This document shows positions 8,850 through 16,675 of a stretch of 64,000 bases of DNA, piece after piece. The position numbers were made by a program, and so were the translations under genes. The notes beneath the pieces were generated by a model that saw nothing but the letters and a program-made list of their open reading frames with translations, searched no databases and was not told the DNA's origin. This DNA comes from Vibrio sp. SNU_ST1 (lineage in GTDB: Bacteria > Pseudomonadota > Gammaproteobacteria > Enterobacterales > Vibrionaceae): assembly GCF_030563405.1 (NCBI RefSeq), contig NZ_CP130749.1, positions 310,001 through 374,000 of the forward strand. The letters are read 5' to 3'. Numbering within the stretch: position 1 is the first letter of the stretch; every line of letters starts with the position of its first letter.

Positions 8850-8908
8850 AAAAGGCCTTAAACTTACTAGTGTCCAACTATTGGGGTTAGTTCAGTTTAA
8901 GGCCTTTT
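8850..8908. terminator. Long perfect hairpin after the small ORF, probable terminator
   Basis: AAAAGGCCTTAAACT (8850-8864) and AGTTTAAGGCCTTTT (8894-8908) form a perfect 15-bp stem with A/T tails on both sides, so it could stop transcription in either direction. The loop is unusually long, 29 bases, and its complement holds AACCCCAATAGTTGGACAC, which resembles the end of an IS3-family element. Confidence 0.7.
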
Positions 8909-9000
8909 GCGTTTTAGCGATTAATGAAGGTCATCGCTCGTTTTGTTGTGGATGGACACAAAACACTGATAAAGCTTCTAGCTAATGAATGTTACTGAAT

Positions 9001-9618
9001 TCAGCCTGTCGATTGGTTGGATAGGTCGACTACATTATTCGGAATGGTATCTAAACCGTTCTCTTTCATCCACGCTTCTAAGTTGTCAGCTCCACCAATG
9101 TATTTACCATCAAGCCAAATCTGAGGAACAGTTACTGGGGTTTTCTCACCAATGTGTGCTTTTACCTCTGGAATCATACGATACAAAGCTGCGCTGTCTT
9201 TTACGACATCGTGGTATTGGTATTCGACCCCCGCTTCATCAAGCATTTTCTTGGCCTTAACGCAGAATGGGCAGGTCGCTTTTCCGTAAACAATGTTGCC
9301 TTTTAGGCTGTCTCGTTTAGTCCATTCTTTAATCACAGATTGAACCAAAACACCGCGATTAAGCGCTTCACCTTGGCTGACTACCTTGCCTTCAACAACA
9401 AGAATAGGAGCATGCCAAGACCCCAGTTTTAGCGGCTCCCACCAGTGAGATAACCAATCTTTCACTTCCAGTTCAACATCGACATCGGCCAACTCATTCT
9501 CAAAAGTATCCTTAAGAATGTCTTTGGTTAGGGTGCATTCTCCACATGGGATGTTAACTTTAAATGGACCCCAGCTGCCTGCCCAACGGTATAGTGTAAT
9601 CTTGACTGGTTTCTTCAT
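9001..9618 (-). CDS. Two-domain glutaredoxin-like thiol oxidoreductase
   Basis: A 205-residue protein with a C-terminal glutaredoxin domain: active site CPFC in YGKATCPFCVKAKKML (about 112-128), then TVPQIWLDGKYIGGADNL, the cis-proline and glutathione-contact loop. The N-terminal 105 residues look like a second thioredoxin-fold domain with IPCGECTLTKDIL, an atypical CxxC (CGEC). A GAGG precedes the ATG. The cell role is probably glutathione-dependent disulfide exchange; the tandem arrangement is uncommon and its partner is unknown. Confidence 0.78.
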   Translation of the reverse strand: MKKPVKITLYRWAGSWGPFKVNIPCGECTLTKDILKDTFENELADVDVELEVKDWLSHWWEPLKLGSWHAPILVVEGKVVSQGEALNRGVLVQSVIKEWTKRDSLKGNIVYGKATCPFCVKAKKMLDEAGVEYQYHDVVKDSAALYRMIPEVKAHIGEKTPVTVPQIWLDGKYIGGADNLEAWMKENGLDTIPNNVVDLSNQSTG

Positions 9619-9686
9619 GGTTACGGCCTCGTTTAAATTCTCTTATCCATATAGAACGGACAGTCGAACTATTTATTTCATCGATC

Positions 9687-10577
9687 CTAAACTTTCTTTA
9701 TTTTCGCCGGTTTTTTCGTTTCCCAATGGGTAATAAATGCAACTGACGCAATAATAATAGCAGCCCCTAGCCATAAACGACCCGGTGGAACCCAACTAAA
9801 TACAATCCAACCCGCTAGAACATTTAACGGTAATTTAGCGTGGTCAAAAGGTTGCACAAACGAAGCATCAGCGACTGAGTAGGCTTTTACAATTGCCCAT
9901 TGAGCGAGTGCCGTCATAACACCGATAACAATCAAGATAGACCAAATTGTACCGCCGCTTGGAGTCTGCCAATCTGGCGCGGCAAGCAGGATGTTAAATG
10001 GTGTGATTAATAGCAGCAAGTACACCACCATGGTTGAAGGACTGTCTTGCGAAGAGAGTTTTTTCACCATGAGTGAGTAGCATGCCCAAAAGAAAGCCGC
10101 GCCAACTGGTAACAGTGTTGCCCAGTTAAAGTCTTCTGCCCACGGCTCTAGAATCACCATCGCACCAGCGAAACCGGCTAAGGTCGCACCCCAGCGAGCT
10201 GCCCCAACTTTCTCTTTGAGGAAAAGTCCTGACCCTATGGTTGCAAACAATGGCGACGTCATGAGAAGGGCAATGCCTTGCCAAATAGGAACAGGATAAG
10301 CCAGCGCCCATATCCAAAGTTGAATACCAATAACCGATAAGAAGACGCGGAATACGTGCAACTTTAAGTTGTCGGTTTTTAGAGCGCGGCGAATGCCCAG
10401 CGTTTTCAGATAAGGAAGAATAGCGAACAACGCGATGGCGTATTGAATGACGGCAACGGTGGTAGAAGTAAGTCCGAAATGAATGCTAGCAATTTGAGTT
10501 AGGCTGTTAATTACGGCAAAGGCTAAGCCTGCGGTTAGCATCCAGCTAGCGCCTTGGATCGGATGGTGTTGTGACAT
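9687..10577 (-). CDS. EamA/DMT-family transporter
   Basis: A 296-residue inner-membrane protein with about ten helices in two EamA repeats (about 8-140 and 150-285), as in RhaT/YdcZ-type drug and metabolite exporters. Features include FAVINSLTQIASIHFGLTST in helix 1-2 and MVILEPWAEDFNW before the second repeat. The substrate cannot be told. Confidence 0.85.
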   Translation of the reverse strand: MSQHHPIQGASWMLTAGLAFAVINSLTQIASIHFGLTSTTVAVIQYAIALFAILPYLKTLGIRRALKTDNLKLHVFRVFLSVIGIQLWIWALAYPVPIWQGIALLMTSPLFATIGSGLFLKEKVGAARWGATLAGFAGAMVILEPWAEDFNWATLLPVGAAFFWACYSLMVKKLSSQDSPSTMVVYLLLLITPFNILLAAPDWQTPSGGTIWSILIVIGVMTALAQWAIVKAYSVADASFVQPFDHAKLPLNVLAGWIVFSWVPPGRLWLGAAIIIASVAFITHWETKKPAKIKKV

Positions 10578-10676
10578 GATGCTTCTAATTATTTGATGTG
10601 GTTCACCTATGATACGGATTTAGCACGACTTAACCAGAAAAAGCATTGATGAAGTTGGTCAGAATATTTGAATATG

Positions 10677-10705
10677 AAAAAAGGTTGAGCAACCGCCCAA
10701 CCTTT
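10677..10705 (-). terminator. Rho-independent terminator of the porin gene
   Basis: On the minus strand AAAGGTTG/CAACCTTT (8 bp, 10-base loop) followed by T6. Confidence 0.85.
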
Positions 10706-10732
10706 CTTGTTTCTATCTAAAGTCGATTTAGA

Positions 10733-11722
10733 TTAGAAATCGTAGCGTACACCTAGGCGAAGTGTGTCTTCACCAGCTGTCACGATACCTTTTGCATTTT
10801 TAACTTCGTCTAAACCATTAACGTAGTAAGAAAGGTATGTGCGGAAATTGCTGTTTAGTTTGTAGTAACCGGCTAATTCAATACCGTCGACAGCGTCTAC
10901 TTTTGCTCCGCTGTTGATTTCATCTTCTTGGTAAGTATATACGACTGCAGCAGATACTTGATTGGTGAATTTGTATTGCGCTGCAAACTCCATAGCAGTG
11001 AATGACTTAGCATCGGTACCTGTCGCTTTATCATCTAGGTCGCCTGTTGAATAAGTCGCTGCTAAGTACAGGTTGTCTAGAGAATACGCTAGGCCGGCAA
11101 GGATTTGGTCTGCGCTACCTTTATTTTCCCCTAGGTCTTCACCTGAGTAGGCTAGGCCAAGATCTAAGCCCATTGGCAGTGAGTAAACACCAGAAATGCC
11201 GTAGCCGTCAGAGTCTTTTTTGCTGTTGGTTTGGTAAGTGGCTTCTAGTTGCAGGGCATCAAAACCGCCACGGTATGCAAATACGCCATCTTCTTTATCA
11301 GAAGCTGCACCGAATGCTTGCTGCACACCAGAAAACTCAGTGATATCCGTAAAGTCAGATACTATGACTGAAGCCATATCTTGGCGACCGACAGAAATGG
11401 CTTGGCCGTCAAAATCAACACCTGCGTACATGTAACGGTTTTCAAACTTATCAGAACCTGTGTCTTGCTCAGCTTCATAGAAACCGAATGCCGTTGCAGT
11501 ATCTGTAAGTTCTGTTTTACCACCAAGATTTAAACGGAAACGAGTTTTATCTTTCATTGAACCTTCAACTTCAGCACCACCGGAACCAATGAAATCACCA
11601 CGGAATTCTGCACGACCGCCAATTTTAAGTTCTGTACCATCTGAGCTGTAAATCGTTGCTGCTAACGATGAACCTGAAACTAGTGCCGCTACCACTGTAG
11701 AAGCTAGAACTGCCTTTTTCAT
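10733..11722 (-). CDS. Outer-membrane general porin, OmpC/OmpU superfamily
   Basis: A 329-residue porin. MKKAVLASTVVAALVSGSSLA is a signal peptide cleaved before ATIYSSDG; the mature part is a run of alternating beta strands (KLGGRAEFRGDF, RFRLNLGGKTEL, ATAFGFYEAEQD) and the chain ends in LRLGVRYDF with the terminal phenylalanine needed for barrel insertion. Forms water-filled trimeric channels in the outer membrane. An in-frame GTG lies two codons upstream, but AAGG at a good distance supports ATG 11722. It ends at a strong terminator, so it is transcribed alone. Confidence 0.88.
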   Translation of the reverse strand: MKKAVLASTVVAALVSGSSLAATIYSSDGTELKIGGRAEFRGDFIGSGGAEVEGSMKDKTRFRLNLGGKTELTDTATAFGFYEAEQDTGSDKFENRYMYAGVDFDGQAISVGRQDMASVIVSDFTDITEFSGVQQAFGAASDKEDGVFAYRGGFDALQLEATYQTNSKKDSDGYGISGVYSLPMGLDLGLAYSGEDLGENKGSADQILAGLAYSLDNLYLAATYSTGDLDDKATGTDAKSFTAMEFAAQYKFTNQVSAAVVYTYQEDEINSGAKVDAVDGIELAGYYKLNSNFRTYLSYYVNGLDEVKNAKGIVTAGEDTLRLGVRYDF

Positions 11723-12097
11723 AATCACTTACCTTGTATTTTAAATTCCGTGAGCAATGCGCTCTCCGTTTCAATATGAAACTAATCTAGAGCAGCTAAA
11801 TTAAGCTTTCATTTCTGTAAAATTACATTTTCGTGAATAGGGAACTTTTTAAGTGTTGATTTTATTGCACTTTTATTTCAGAGAACTGAGTTGTTTGTGA
11901 ATGGCCATACAACTCGTATGTTTTTATTTGGTTACTTTTTCAAGTTGCTATTTGGGCGAGATGATAATGATATGGTGACGCTTTTGGTGAGGTTAGAGCT
12001 TCTTCATCTTATTAACTGTTTGTACTGATTAAGATATCCTCTATGATGCCAAAACTTAGAAAAGAATAAATTTTGCTCAACAAGATGGAGACGTTGG
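11723..12097. other. Divergent promoter region between porin and deacylase
   Basis: About 375 bases with no gene. It carries the porin leader, an inverted repeat GAGTTGT/ACAACTC around 11885-11915, and GGAG just before the ATG at 12098. I see no convincing -10/-35 pair or known operator. Confidence 0.5.
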
Positions 12098-13111
12098 ATG
12101 AAAACAGAGTACTTAGGCGATGTTTTACAAGGTAGGCAGGTTATTGGCGCCTTGAATGTTGAAGACTTACCGATTGGAGAGCATCAGTTTTGGTTTCAAG
12201 TAACCAGTGATGGGTTAGGGCAACCTAAAAACATGCCTGTTTCTGTTTTCAAAGGCAGTCAAGACGGCCCGAAGTTGATGATCACTGCCGGGATTCACGG
12301 TGATGAGCTAAACGGTGTGTTGGCTGCTCAGCAAATTATCCGAGATTTAGTAGGCAAAACATTAAAAGGCACGGTGACAGTTGTACCAACTGTGAATTTG
12401 TCTGGCTTGCTTAACCACAGTCGCGATTTTATCTCTTCGGATCCGGGCTCTTGCCCTGCCAACCTTAATCGACTCTTTCCTGGTGATGCACACGGCTTAG
12501 CCGCGGAGCGATTCGTCGCATCTCTGTGGGATCGCTTACTCAAACACAACGCGACATTTGCTGTTGATCTGCATACCCAAACTCGTGGTGCGGTGTATCC
12601 ACTTTATGTGTTTGCTGATTACCGAGTAGAGCAATGTTTGGAGATGGCGAGGTTAATGCAGCCCGATTGTGTTCTTAATGATCCCGGCGATCCGGGTATT
12701 CTTGAAACGGTCTGGAATCGAAGTGGAATTCCGAGCATTACAGTGGAAGTAGGGATGGGGAAATTTACTCAACCTGACATGATTCAACGAGCCGTAGATG
12801 GTGTTTTTAATATTCTTTCTTACTACGAGATGCTTGATGCTGAAGGTTTACGAGACAAAAAGCCACTGCCGAGTATAGATTGGATAGAGGGCAATAATGT
12901 GGTATCTATCCGCGCTGATATTGGTGGCTTTGTGTTGCCTCAGGTCGAGCTTTTACAAAGCGTAGAGCAAGATGATCTTTTGGCGATTCAATACGACGCT
13001 TTTGGGAATGAATGTCGTCGTTATCATGCGCCGTCTGCCGGACGTGTACTTAGCTATAACGTGGATGCATTAAGGGAGCCAGGGGCTCTTGTCTGTCGAC
13101 TATTGAGTTGA
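12098..13111 (+). CDS. M14-type succinylglutamate desuccinylase/aspartoacylase-family protein
   Basis: A 337-residue zinc hydrolase of the AstE/aspartoacylase branch of M14. The zinc ligands are H67 and E70 in TAGIHGDELNG and the later His in AVDLHTQTRG; a C-terminal beta domain follows. Family members remove acyl groups from amino acids or cut a terminal residue; the substrate here is unknown. It is not in an arginine-succinyltransferase cluster, so a true AstE role is unlikely. Starts after GGAG at proper spacing. Confidence 0.82.
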   Translation: MKTEYLGDVLQGRQVIGALNVEDLPIGEHQFWFQVTSDGLGQPKNMPVSVFKGSQDGPKLMITAGIHGDELNGVLAAQQIIRDLVGKTLKGTVTVVPTVNLSGLLNHSRDFISSDPGSCPANLNRLFPGDAHGLAAERFVASLWDRLLKHNATFAVDLHTQTRGAVYPLYVFADYRVEQCLEMARLMQPDCVLNDPGDPGILETVWNRSGIPSITVEVGMGKFTQPDMIQRAVDGVFNILSYYEMLDAEGLRDKKPLPSIDWIEGNNVVSIRADIGGFVLPQVELLQSVEQDDLLAIQYDAFGNECRRYHAPSAGRVLSYNVDALREPGALVCRLLS

Positions 13112-13127
13112 GATGCTTTTAGGTGAG

Positions 13128-13187
13128 AAGCTCTTAATTGGTAAGCTCTTAATTAGTAAGGATTTAATTGGTAAGTGCTGAGTTGAA
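13128..13187. repeat. Degenerate 15-bp direct repeats, four copies
   Basis: AAGCTCTTAATTGGT (13128), AAGCTCTTAATTAGT (13143), AAGGATTTAATTGGT (13158) and a weaker AAGTGCTGAGTTGAA (13173) follow one another without gaps just after the deacylase stop codon. Confidence 0.7.
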
Positions 13188-13243
13188 AAGCTCTTCGGCG
13201 GGCGTCTCTTTGTTAATCTGGTGCATCATTATTTGAAACGCGT

Positions 13244-13271
13244 AAAAAAAAGACCGAGCAGGGCTCGGTCT
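13244..13271 (-). terminator. Rho-independent terminator of the PTS operon
   Basis: Minus strand AGACCGAGC/GCTCGGTCT, 9 bp with a 3-base loop, followed by a run of T. Confidence 0.9.
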
Positions 13272-13319
13272 GATAGCTTTTATCTCGAACAAAAGTTAAC
13301 CACGAAAGGTCAACACGCC

Positions 13320-13769
13320 CTAGTATCGCTTTAAGATCTCGATGATCTCTTGCTCTGTTTCCGCTGCGATAATGGCATCAATGTCATCATCATTTTGGAA
13401 CAACTCTGATAGCGCCATAATAGTATGGATATGGCTATCTGAGTCCATCGCTGCCAGAGTGATTGAAAGGTAAACGGCACCGTTGTCTTCCGACTCTAAA
13501 TCAACACCCTTTTTGAATACTGTCACCTGCAGTGATGCTTCGTTCACACCATCTTCAGGACGAGCATGAGGCATCGCAATCTTTGGTGCTAGAACATAGT
13601 ACGCGCCGATGTCTTTGTGCTTTTGCTTGATAGCTTCAACATAGCTTGCTTCAACTTTCTTGCTTGCTAACAGTGTTGAACAGGTTAAATCAATCGCATC
13701 ATCAACCGTTAGGTTCTCTTCAGAGTTGATGATAACGCCTTGGTTACCGATTAAATCGAATAGGCTCAT
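13320..13769 (-). CDS. ulaC: PTS EIIA component, ascorbate/mannitol type
   Basis: A 149-residue EIIA type-2 domain that takes phosphate from HPr and passes it to the EIIB partner. The phospho-acceptor is H68 in PKIAMPHARPEDG. The ATG at 13769 overlaps the EIIC stop in an ATGA junction, so the three PTS genes are translationally coupled; the longer frame (13781) is not needed. Last gene of the operon. Symbol by similarity to the L-ascorbate system; the true sugar is not shown. Confidence 0.75.
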   Translation of the reverse strand: MSLFDLIGNQGVIINSEENLTVDDAIDLTCSTLLASKKVEASYVEAIKQKHKDIGAYYVLAPKIAMPHARPEDGVNEASLQVTVFKKGVDLESEDNGAVYLSITLAAMDSDSHIHTIMALSELFQNDDDIDAIIAAETEQEIIEILKRY

Positions 13770-15022
13770 GAAACAATCCACCCTAGAATCAGACCAACAA
13801 CACCGAAGTCGAAGTCAGCAAATGTTGTCGCTTCAAGACCAAGACCACCCAGTACTGGAAGTAGTAGCATTGGTAGGAAGGAGATACACAGACCTTGTGT
13901 AAACGAACCTAGAATTGCACCACGTAGACCGCCAGTAGCGTTACCGTAAACACCTGCCGCACCACCTACGAAGAAGTGTGGAACCACACCCGCTACAATG
14001 ATTGTCCAACCAAGTGCACCTTGAACTGCCATTGCTAGTAGGCCAGCCGCGAAAGAACAAAGGAAACCGATTAATACCGCGTTTGGTGCTACTGGGAATA
14101 CCATAGGGCAGTCTAGAGCAGGTTTTGCTCCTGGTACTAGTTTGTCAGAGATACCTTTAAATGCAGGAACGATTTCAGCAATTAGCATCTTCACACCTTG
14201 CAATACGATGTAAACACCACCAGCAAAGATTAGAGATTGCATGAAGGTAAATACAACCCAGTTTTGACCGCTTGATACTGTTTCTACAAACTCGCCGCCC
14301 GCAATAATAGACGCAAGCATGAAGAAGATAGCCATTGTTGTTGCTACGGCTACTGGCGTATCACGCAGGAACATTAAGCTTTTAGGAACTTGGATGTCTT
14401 CTGTTGATTTTGATGTGTCACCGAATTTGCTACCAATGAAGCCAGACACGATGTAAGACAGTGTCGAGAAGTGACCGATAGCCAGCTGATCTGTGCCCAT
14501 CACTTTTTCTGTGTACTTCTGACCCAGTGCTGGCATAACAACCATCAATGTGCCCACAATGAGCGAGCCGATTGCGACTAGAGCGGTGCCTTCAATGTTT
14601 GCTGTAGACAGAATTACTGCTACTAGCATAGACATGAACATTGTGTGGTGACCCGTTAAGAAAATATATTTTAAAGGAGTAATACGAGCCAGTAAAATAT
14701 TCACAACGAATGCGAAGAACATAATTAGAGCCATCTCATAACCGAATGCTTCTTGTGCTAATGCAACAATTGCTTCGTTATTTGGAATAACACCACTTAC
14801 GCCGAATGCTTCAGTAAATACAACGGAGAAATTATTTAGTGCGCCAACAAGAGCGCCAGCACCAAAACCTAAAATCAGGAAACCCATTACGGTTTTAATT
14901 GTGCCTTTTAGAATGGTGGAAATATCAGCTTTCTGTGCAACAAGGCCAATGAAAGCAATTAAGCCTACCATGATTGCTGGCTCTTTTAATAAGCCGAGCA
15001 TGAATTCGAAAAAGTTCTGCAT
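13766..15022 (-). CDS. ulaA: PTS EIIC permease, SgaT/UlaA family
   Basis: A 418-residue membrane permease with about ten helices, of the UlaA (ascorbate) family: GFGAGALVGALNNFSVVFTEAFG near the start, LTGHHTMFMSMLVA, and VVPHFFVGGAAGVYGNATGG near the end. It is a little shorter than E. coli UlaA (about 465). Lies between EIIB and EIIA genes. No catabolic genes of the ascorbate pathway (ulaDEFG) are next to it, so the substrate could be another acidic sugar. Confidence 0.8.
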   Translation of the reverse strand: MQNFFEFMLGLLKEPAIMVGLIAFIGLVAQKADISTILKGTIKTVMGFLILGFGAGALVGALNNFSVVFTEAFGVSGVIPNNEAIVALAQEAFGYEMALIMFFAFVVNILLARITPLKYIFLTGHHTMFMSMLVAVILSTANIEGTALVAIGSLIVGTLMVVMPALGQKYTEKVMGTDQLAIGHFSTLSYIVSGFIGSKFGDTSKSTEDIQVPKSLMFLRDTPVAVATTMAIFFMLASIIAGGEFVETVSSGQNWVVFTFMQSLIFAGGVYIVLQGVKMLIAEIVPAFKGISDKLVPGAKPALDCPMVFPVAPNAVLIGFLCSFAAGLLAMAVQGALGWTIIVAGVVPHFFVGGAAGVYGNATGGLRGAILGSFTQGLCISFLPMLLLPVLGGLGLEATTFADFDFGVVGLILGWIVS

Positions 15023-15032
15023 AATTTTGACC

Positions 15033-15302
15033 TTACATGAAAGTTTTTAGTTGTTCTTCGATTGATGCTTTGTCAAAAATATTTTTGAGGCTGATGATGT
15101 TCTCTTTGCCGCCTTCTTTTAGTTGGTTTGCAACGTCTGTTGCTGCTACCCAAATATCAGCATTGCTTGATGCTGCAGATGATAGATCTTCGTGATCAAC
15201 TTCTGCTTCGAAACCGATTTTTTTAGCCACTTCTTTCACTGCCATTTCCATCATTAGCGAAGTACCAAGGCCGTTACCGCAAACTACAAGAATCTTCTTC
15301 AT
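15033..15302 (-). CDS. ulaB: PTS EIIB component, ascorbate type
   Basis: An 89-residue EIIB protein. The phospho-cysteine is C8 in VVCGNGLGTSLMMEM, the P-loop pattern of the lactose/cellobiose-ascorbate EIIB fold. First gene of the operon, ten bases before the permease gene. Confidence 0.8.
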   Translation of the reverse strand: MKKILVVCGNGLGTSLMMEMAVKEVAKKIGFEAEVDHEDLSSAASSNADIWVAATDVANQLKEGGKENIISLKNIFDKASIEEQLKTFM

Positions 15303-15380
15303 AATATTTGTCTCAATTGGATTTTAAGGGTTGAGAAACTTCGTTCTCTTATTGTGTGAGAGCATAGTAATGGAAATATT

Positions 15381-15436
15381 GAGATTTCAATAAGATCTCC
15401 ATCACAAAGCTAAAATGAGATTGTGACGGGGATCTC
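15381..15436. promoter_or_regulatory. Paired GAGAT/ATCTC dyads and TCACAA/TTGTGA upstream of the PTS operon
   Basis: GAGAT-N9-ATCTC (15381-15399) and GAGAT-N10-ATCTC (15417-15436), 36 bases apart, with TCACAA (15402) and TTGTGA (15421) between and within them. The layout, 80-135 bases before EIIB, suggests a specific regulator plus CRP control. Confidence 0.4.
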
Positions 15437-15586
15437 GCTTGTGTGTGGTAAAGATCCAGAGTGAGACTTTGATCAAATTTAACTTTTCACACGAATATGC
15501 AATGTATCTATTGAGAAAGGTGGCGGGGAATGTATTTGTCTATTGGAATGTAAATATATAGTGGGTCTGTTGGAGAAAATAGAGAA

Positions 15587-16072
15587 TTAATCGTATCGAC
15601 CGTAGTCGGTAAGCATTTTCTTAAGCATGCTATTAACGTCTTTGGTCTTTTTATTTCTTTTAGTTAGTTGGCTAAGAGAAGTTGGTTTTGGCGAGGTAAC
15701 ATTTTCACCATCTATTTCTTCGGTTTTATCTTTCATTTTCTGTACGGCAGGCAATAACATTCTAATTTCTTCATTATTGATATTGGTCAGAACCACAATA
15801 TTTTCAGATTCAACTTGGGTAATAGTTAATATTCCATGCTTAACGGATTCAACCTTTTCACCAATCATAATTGATTCAGGTGCAACAGAGCGATCGGTTA
15901 ACTGACCTGTACGTAATTTCGCCGCACTGATAGCGCGGATATTTCCGGTGTTTTCAAACGCGACAATAACAGTATAGGTATTATAATACTCAACTACTGT
16001 CACATAGCCGTGTCTATTTGTTTTGAATCTAGCTCCATTGTTCATGTCGTGCGGAGCTTCCATTTTCTTCAC
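15587..16072 (-). CDS. Protein with an HNH-nuclease-associated/AP2-like N-terminal module, no nuclease
   Basis: A 161-residue protein. Residues 13-60 (RFKTNRHGYVTVVEYYNT, VAFENTGNIRA, LRTGQLTDRS) follow the pattern TN-x-G-x-VxEY-x-N-xVxVxF-x-TG-xxR-x-G-xxxDR seen as DNA-recognition repeats in phage and homing HNH endonucleases. No HNH catalytic histidines follow; the C-terminal half is lysine-rich. The start is GTG, after AGAGGAAAC at the right distance. Probably a nucleic-acid-binding protein; its place just upstream of the PTS operon on the same strand (284 bases) may or may not be meaningful. Confidence 0.55.
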   Translation of the reverse strand: MKKMEAPHDMNNGARFKTNRHGYVTVVEYYNTYTVIVAFENTGNIRAISAAKLRTGQLTDRSVAPESIMIGEKVESVKHGILTITQVESENIVVLTNINNEEIRMLLPAVQKMKDKTEEIDGENVTSPKPTSLSQLTKRNKKTKDVNSMLKKMLTDYGRYD

Positions 16073-16391
16073 GTGTTTCCTCTCTTAGTCTCAATGGCTG
16101 TTATATCTAATCAGCTCTTCTCGTTTTATAGATAATGAATGGGTGAGATAAAGCAAAGTATATACGCATCTAAACTTAAGATGAATCTTGAAGTCATAGT
16201 AAATGAGGGAGAACACAGAAAAGTGGTAATAATCACACAGAATTAACCGAGAGGTTACGCTCATACGCTTAAGGACTTAACATTCCAAATTCAACCTTAT
16301 ACAGATTGTTTACAGTTTTTGAAGAACAAAAACGGCGGCAAACACTGCGTTTTGTTTAATCCTTGACCGCGCGATCGTTTGCGTTAAAAAA

Positions 16392-16407
16392 TGTGATGAA
16401 AGTCTCA
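16392..16407. promoter_or_regulatory. Candidate CRP site upstream of the nupC unit
   Basis: TGTGA-N6-TCTCA, 9 of 10 matches to the CRP consensus. CRP control is common for nucleoside transporters. A TATACT at 16418-16423 could be the -10 box, but the spacing is not that of a standard CRP-activated promoter. Confidence 0.45.
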
Positions 16408-16429
16408 CTTAACTGTTTATACTTCTTTT

Positions 16430-16528
16430 CCGGTTTTAAGCCGGTGCTTAGCCAATACAAGCCGTCACATGGATATGTGAATGACCCCACGGACCGGACC
16501 AGCTACGTCCCACTGCTTGTATAAGGTG
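16430..16528 (+). ncRNA. Structured leader RNA, three-way-junction candidate, before leader ORF and nupC
   Basis: P1 pairs ATACAAGC (16455-16462) with GCTTGTAT (16515-16522), eight perfect pairs. Inside are a hairpin TCACAT-GGAT-ATGTGA (16465-16480) and a short hairpin GGAC/GTCC (16496-16510). A separate CCGG/CCGG hairpin precedes it (16430-16444). The AAGGTG ribosome binding site of the leader ORF (16523-16528) directly abuts P1, so folding would affect translation. It does not match the purine, TPP, FMN, c-di-GMP or preQ1 cores I know. No ligand assigned. Confidence 0.45.
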
Positions 16529-16537
16529 ATTATTTAC

Positions 16538-16657
16538 ATGAACAACTCGTTGTTACATTCGCTAACGTTGTTAGCCCCTTCATCGCGTAGCGTTTTGCTT
16601 GCGGTTCTTTGTCCTATTCCTTTGATGTCATTCGTTTGGCTCATGTTCACTCTTTAA
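16538..16657 (+). CDS. 39-residue hydrophobic leader ORF upstream of nupC
   Basis: ATG 16538 stands nine bases after a strong AAGGTG. The product begins MNNSLLHSLTLLAPSSRSVL and continues with a hydrophobic stretch ending in SFVWLMFTL. It stops 18 bases before the nupC start, so the two are likely translationally linked. It may be a leader peptide or a small membrane protein; I know no family. Confidence 0.5.
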   Translation: MNNSLLHSLTLLAPSSRSVLLAVLCPIPLMSFVWLMFTL

Positions 16658-16675
16658 GGATTACTAGGACACATT

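Noticed and set aside
8985..9260. 91-residue plus-strand frame
   Set aside because: Lies antisense to the glutaredoxin-like gene, has no ribosome binding site and no sensible composition.
16455..16522. Purine riboswitch
   Set aside because: The three-way shape and the GGAUAU-like loop are suggestive, but the required junction bases (UUUCUACC and the J1/2 UAUAA) are missing.
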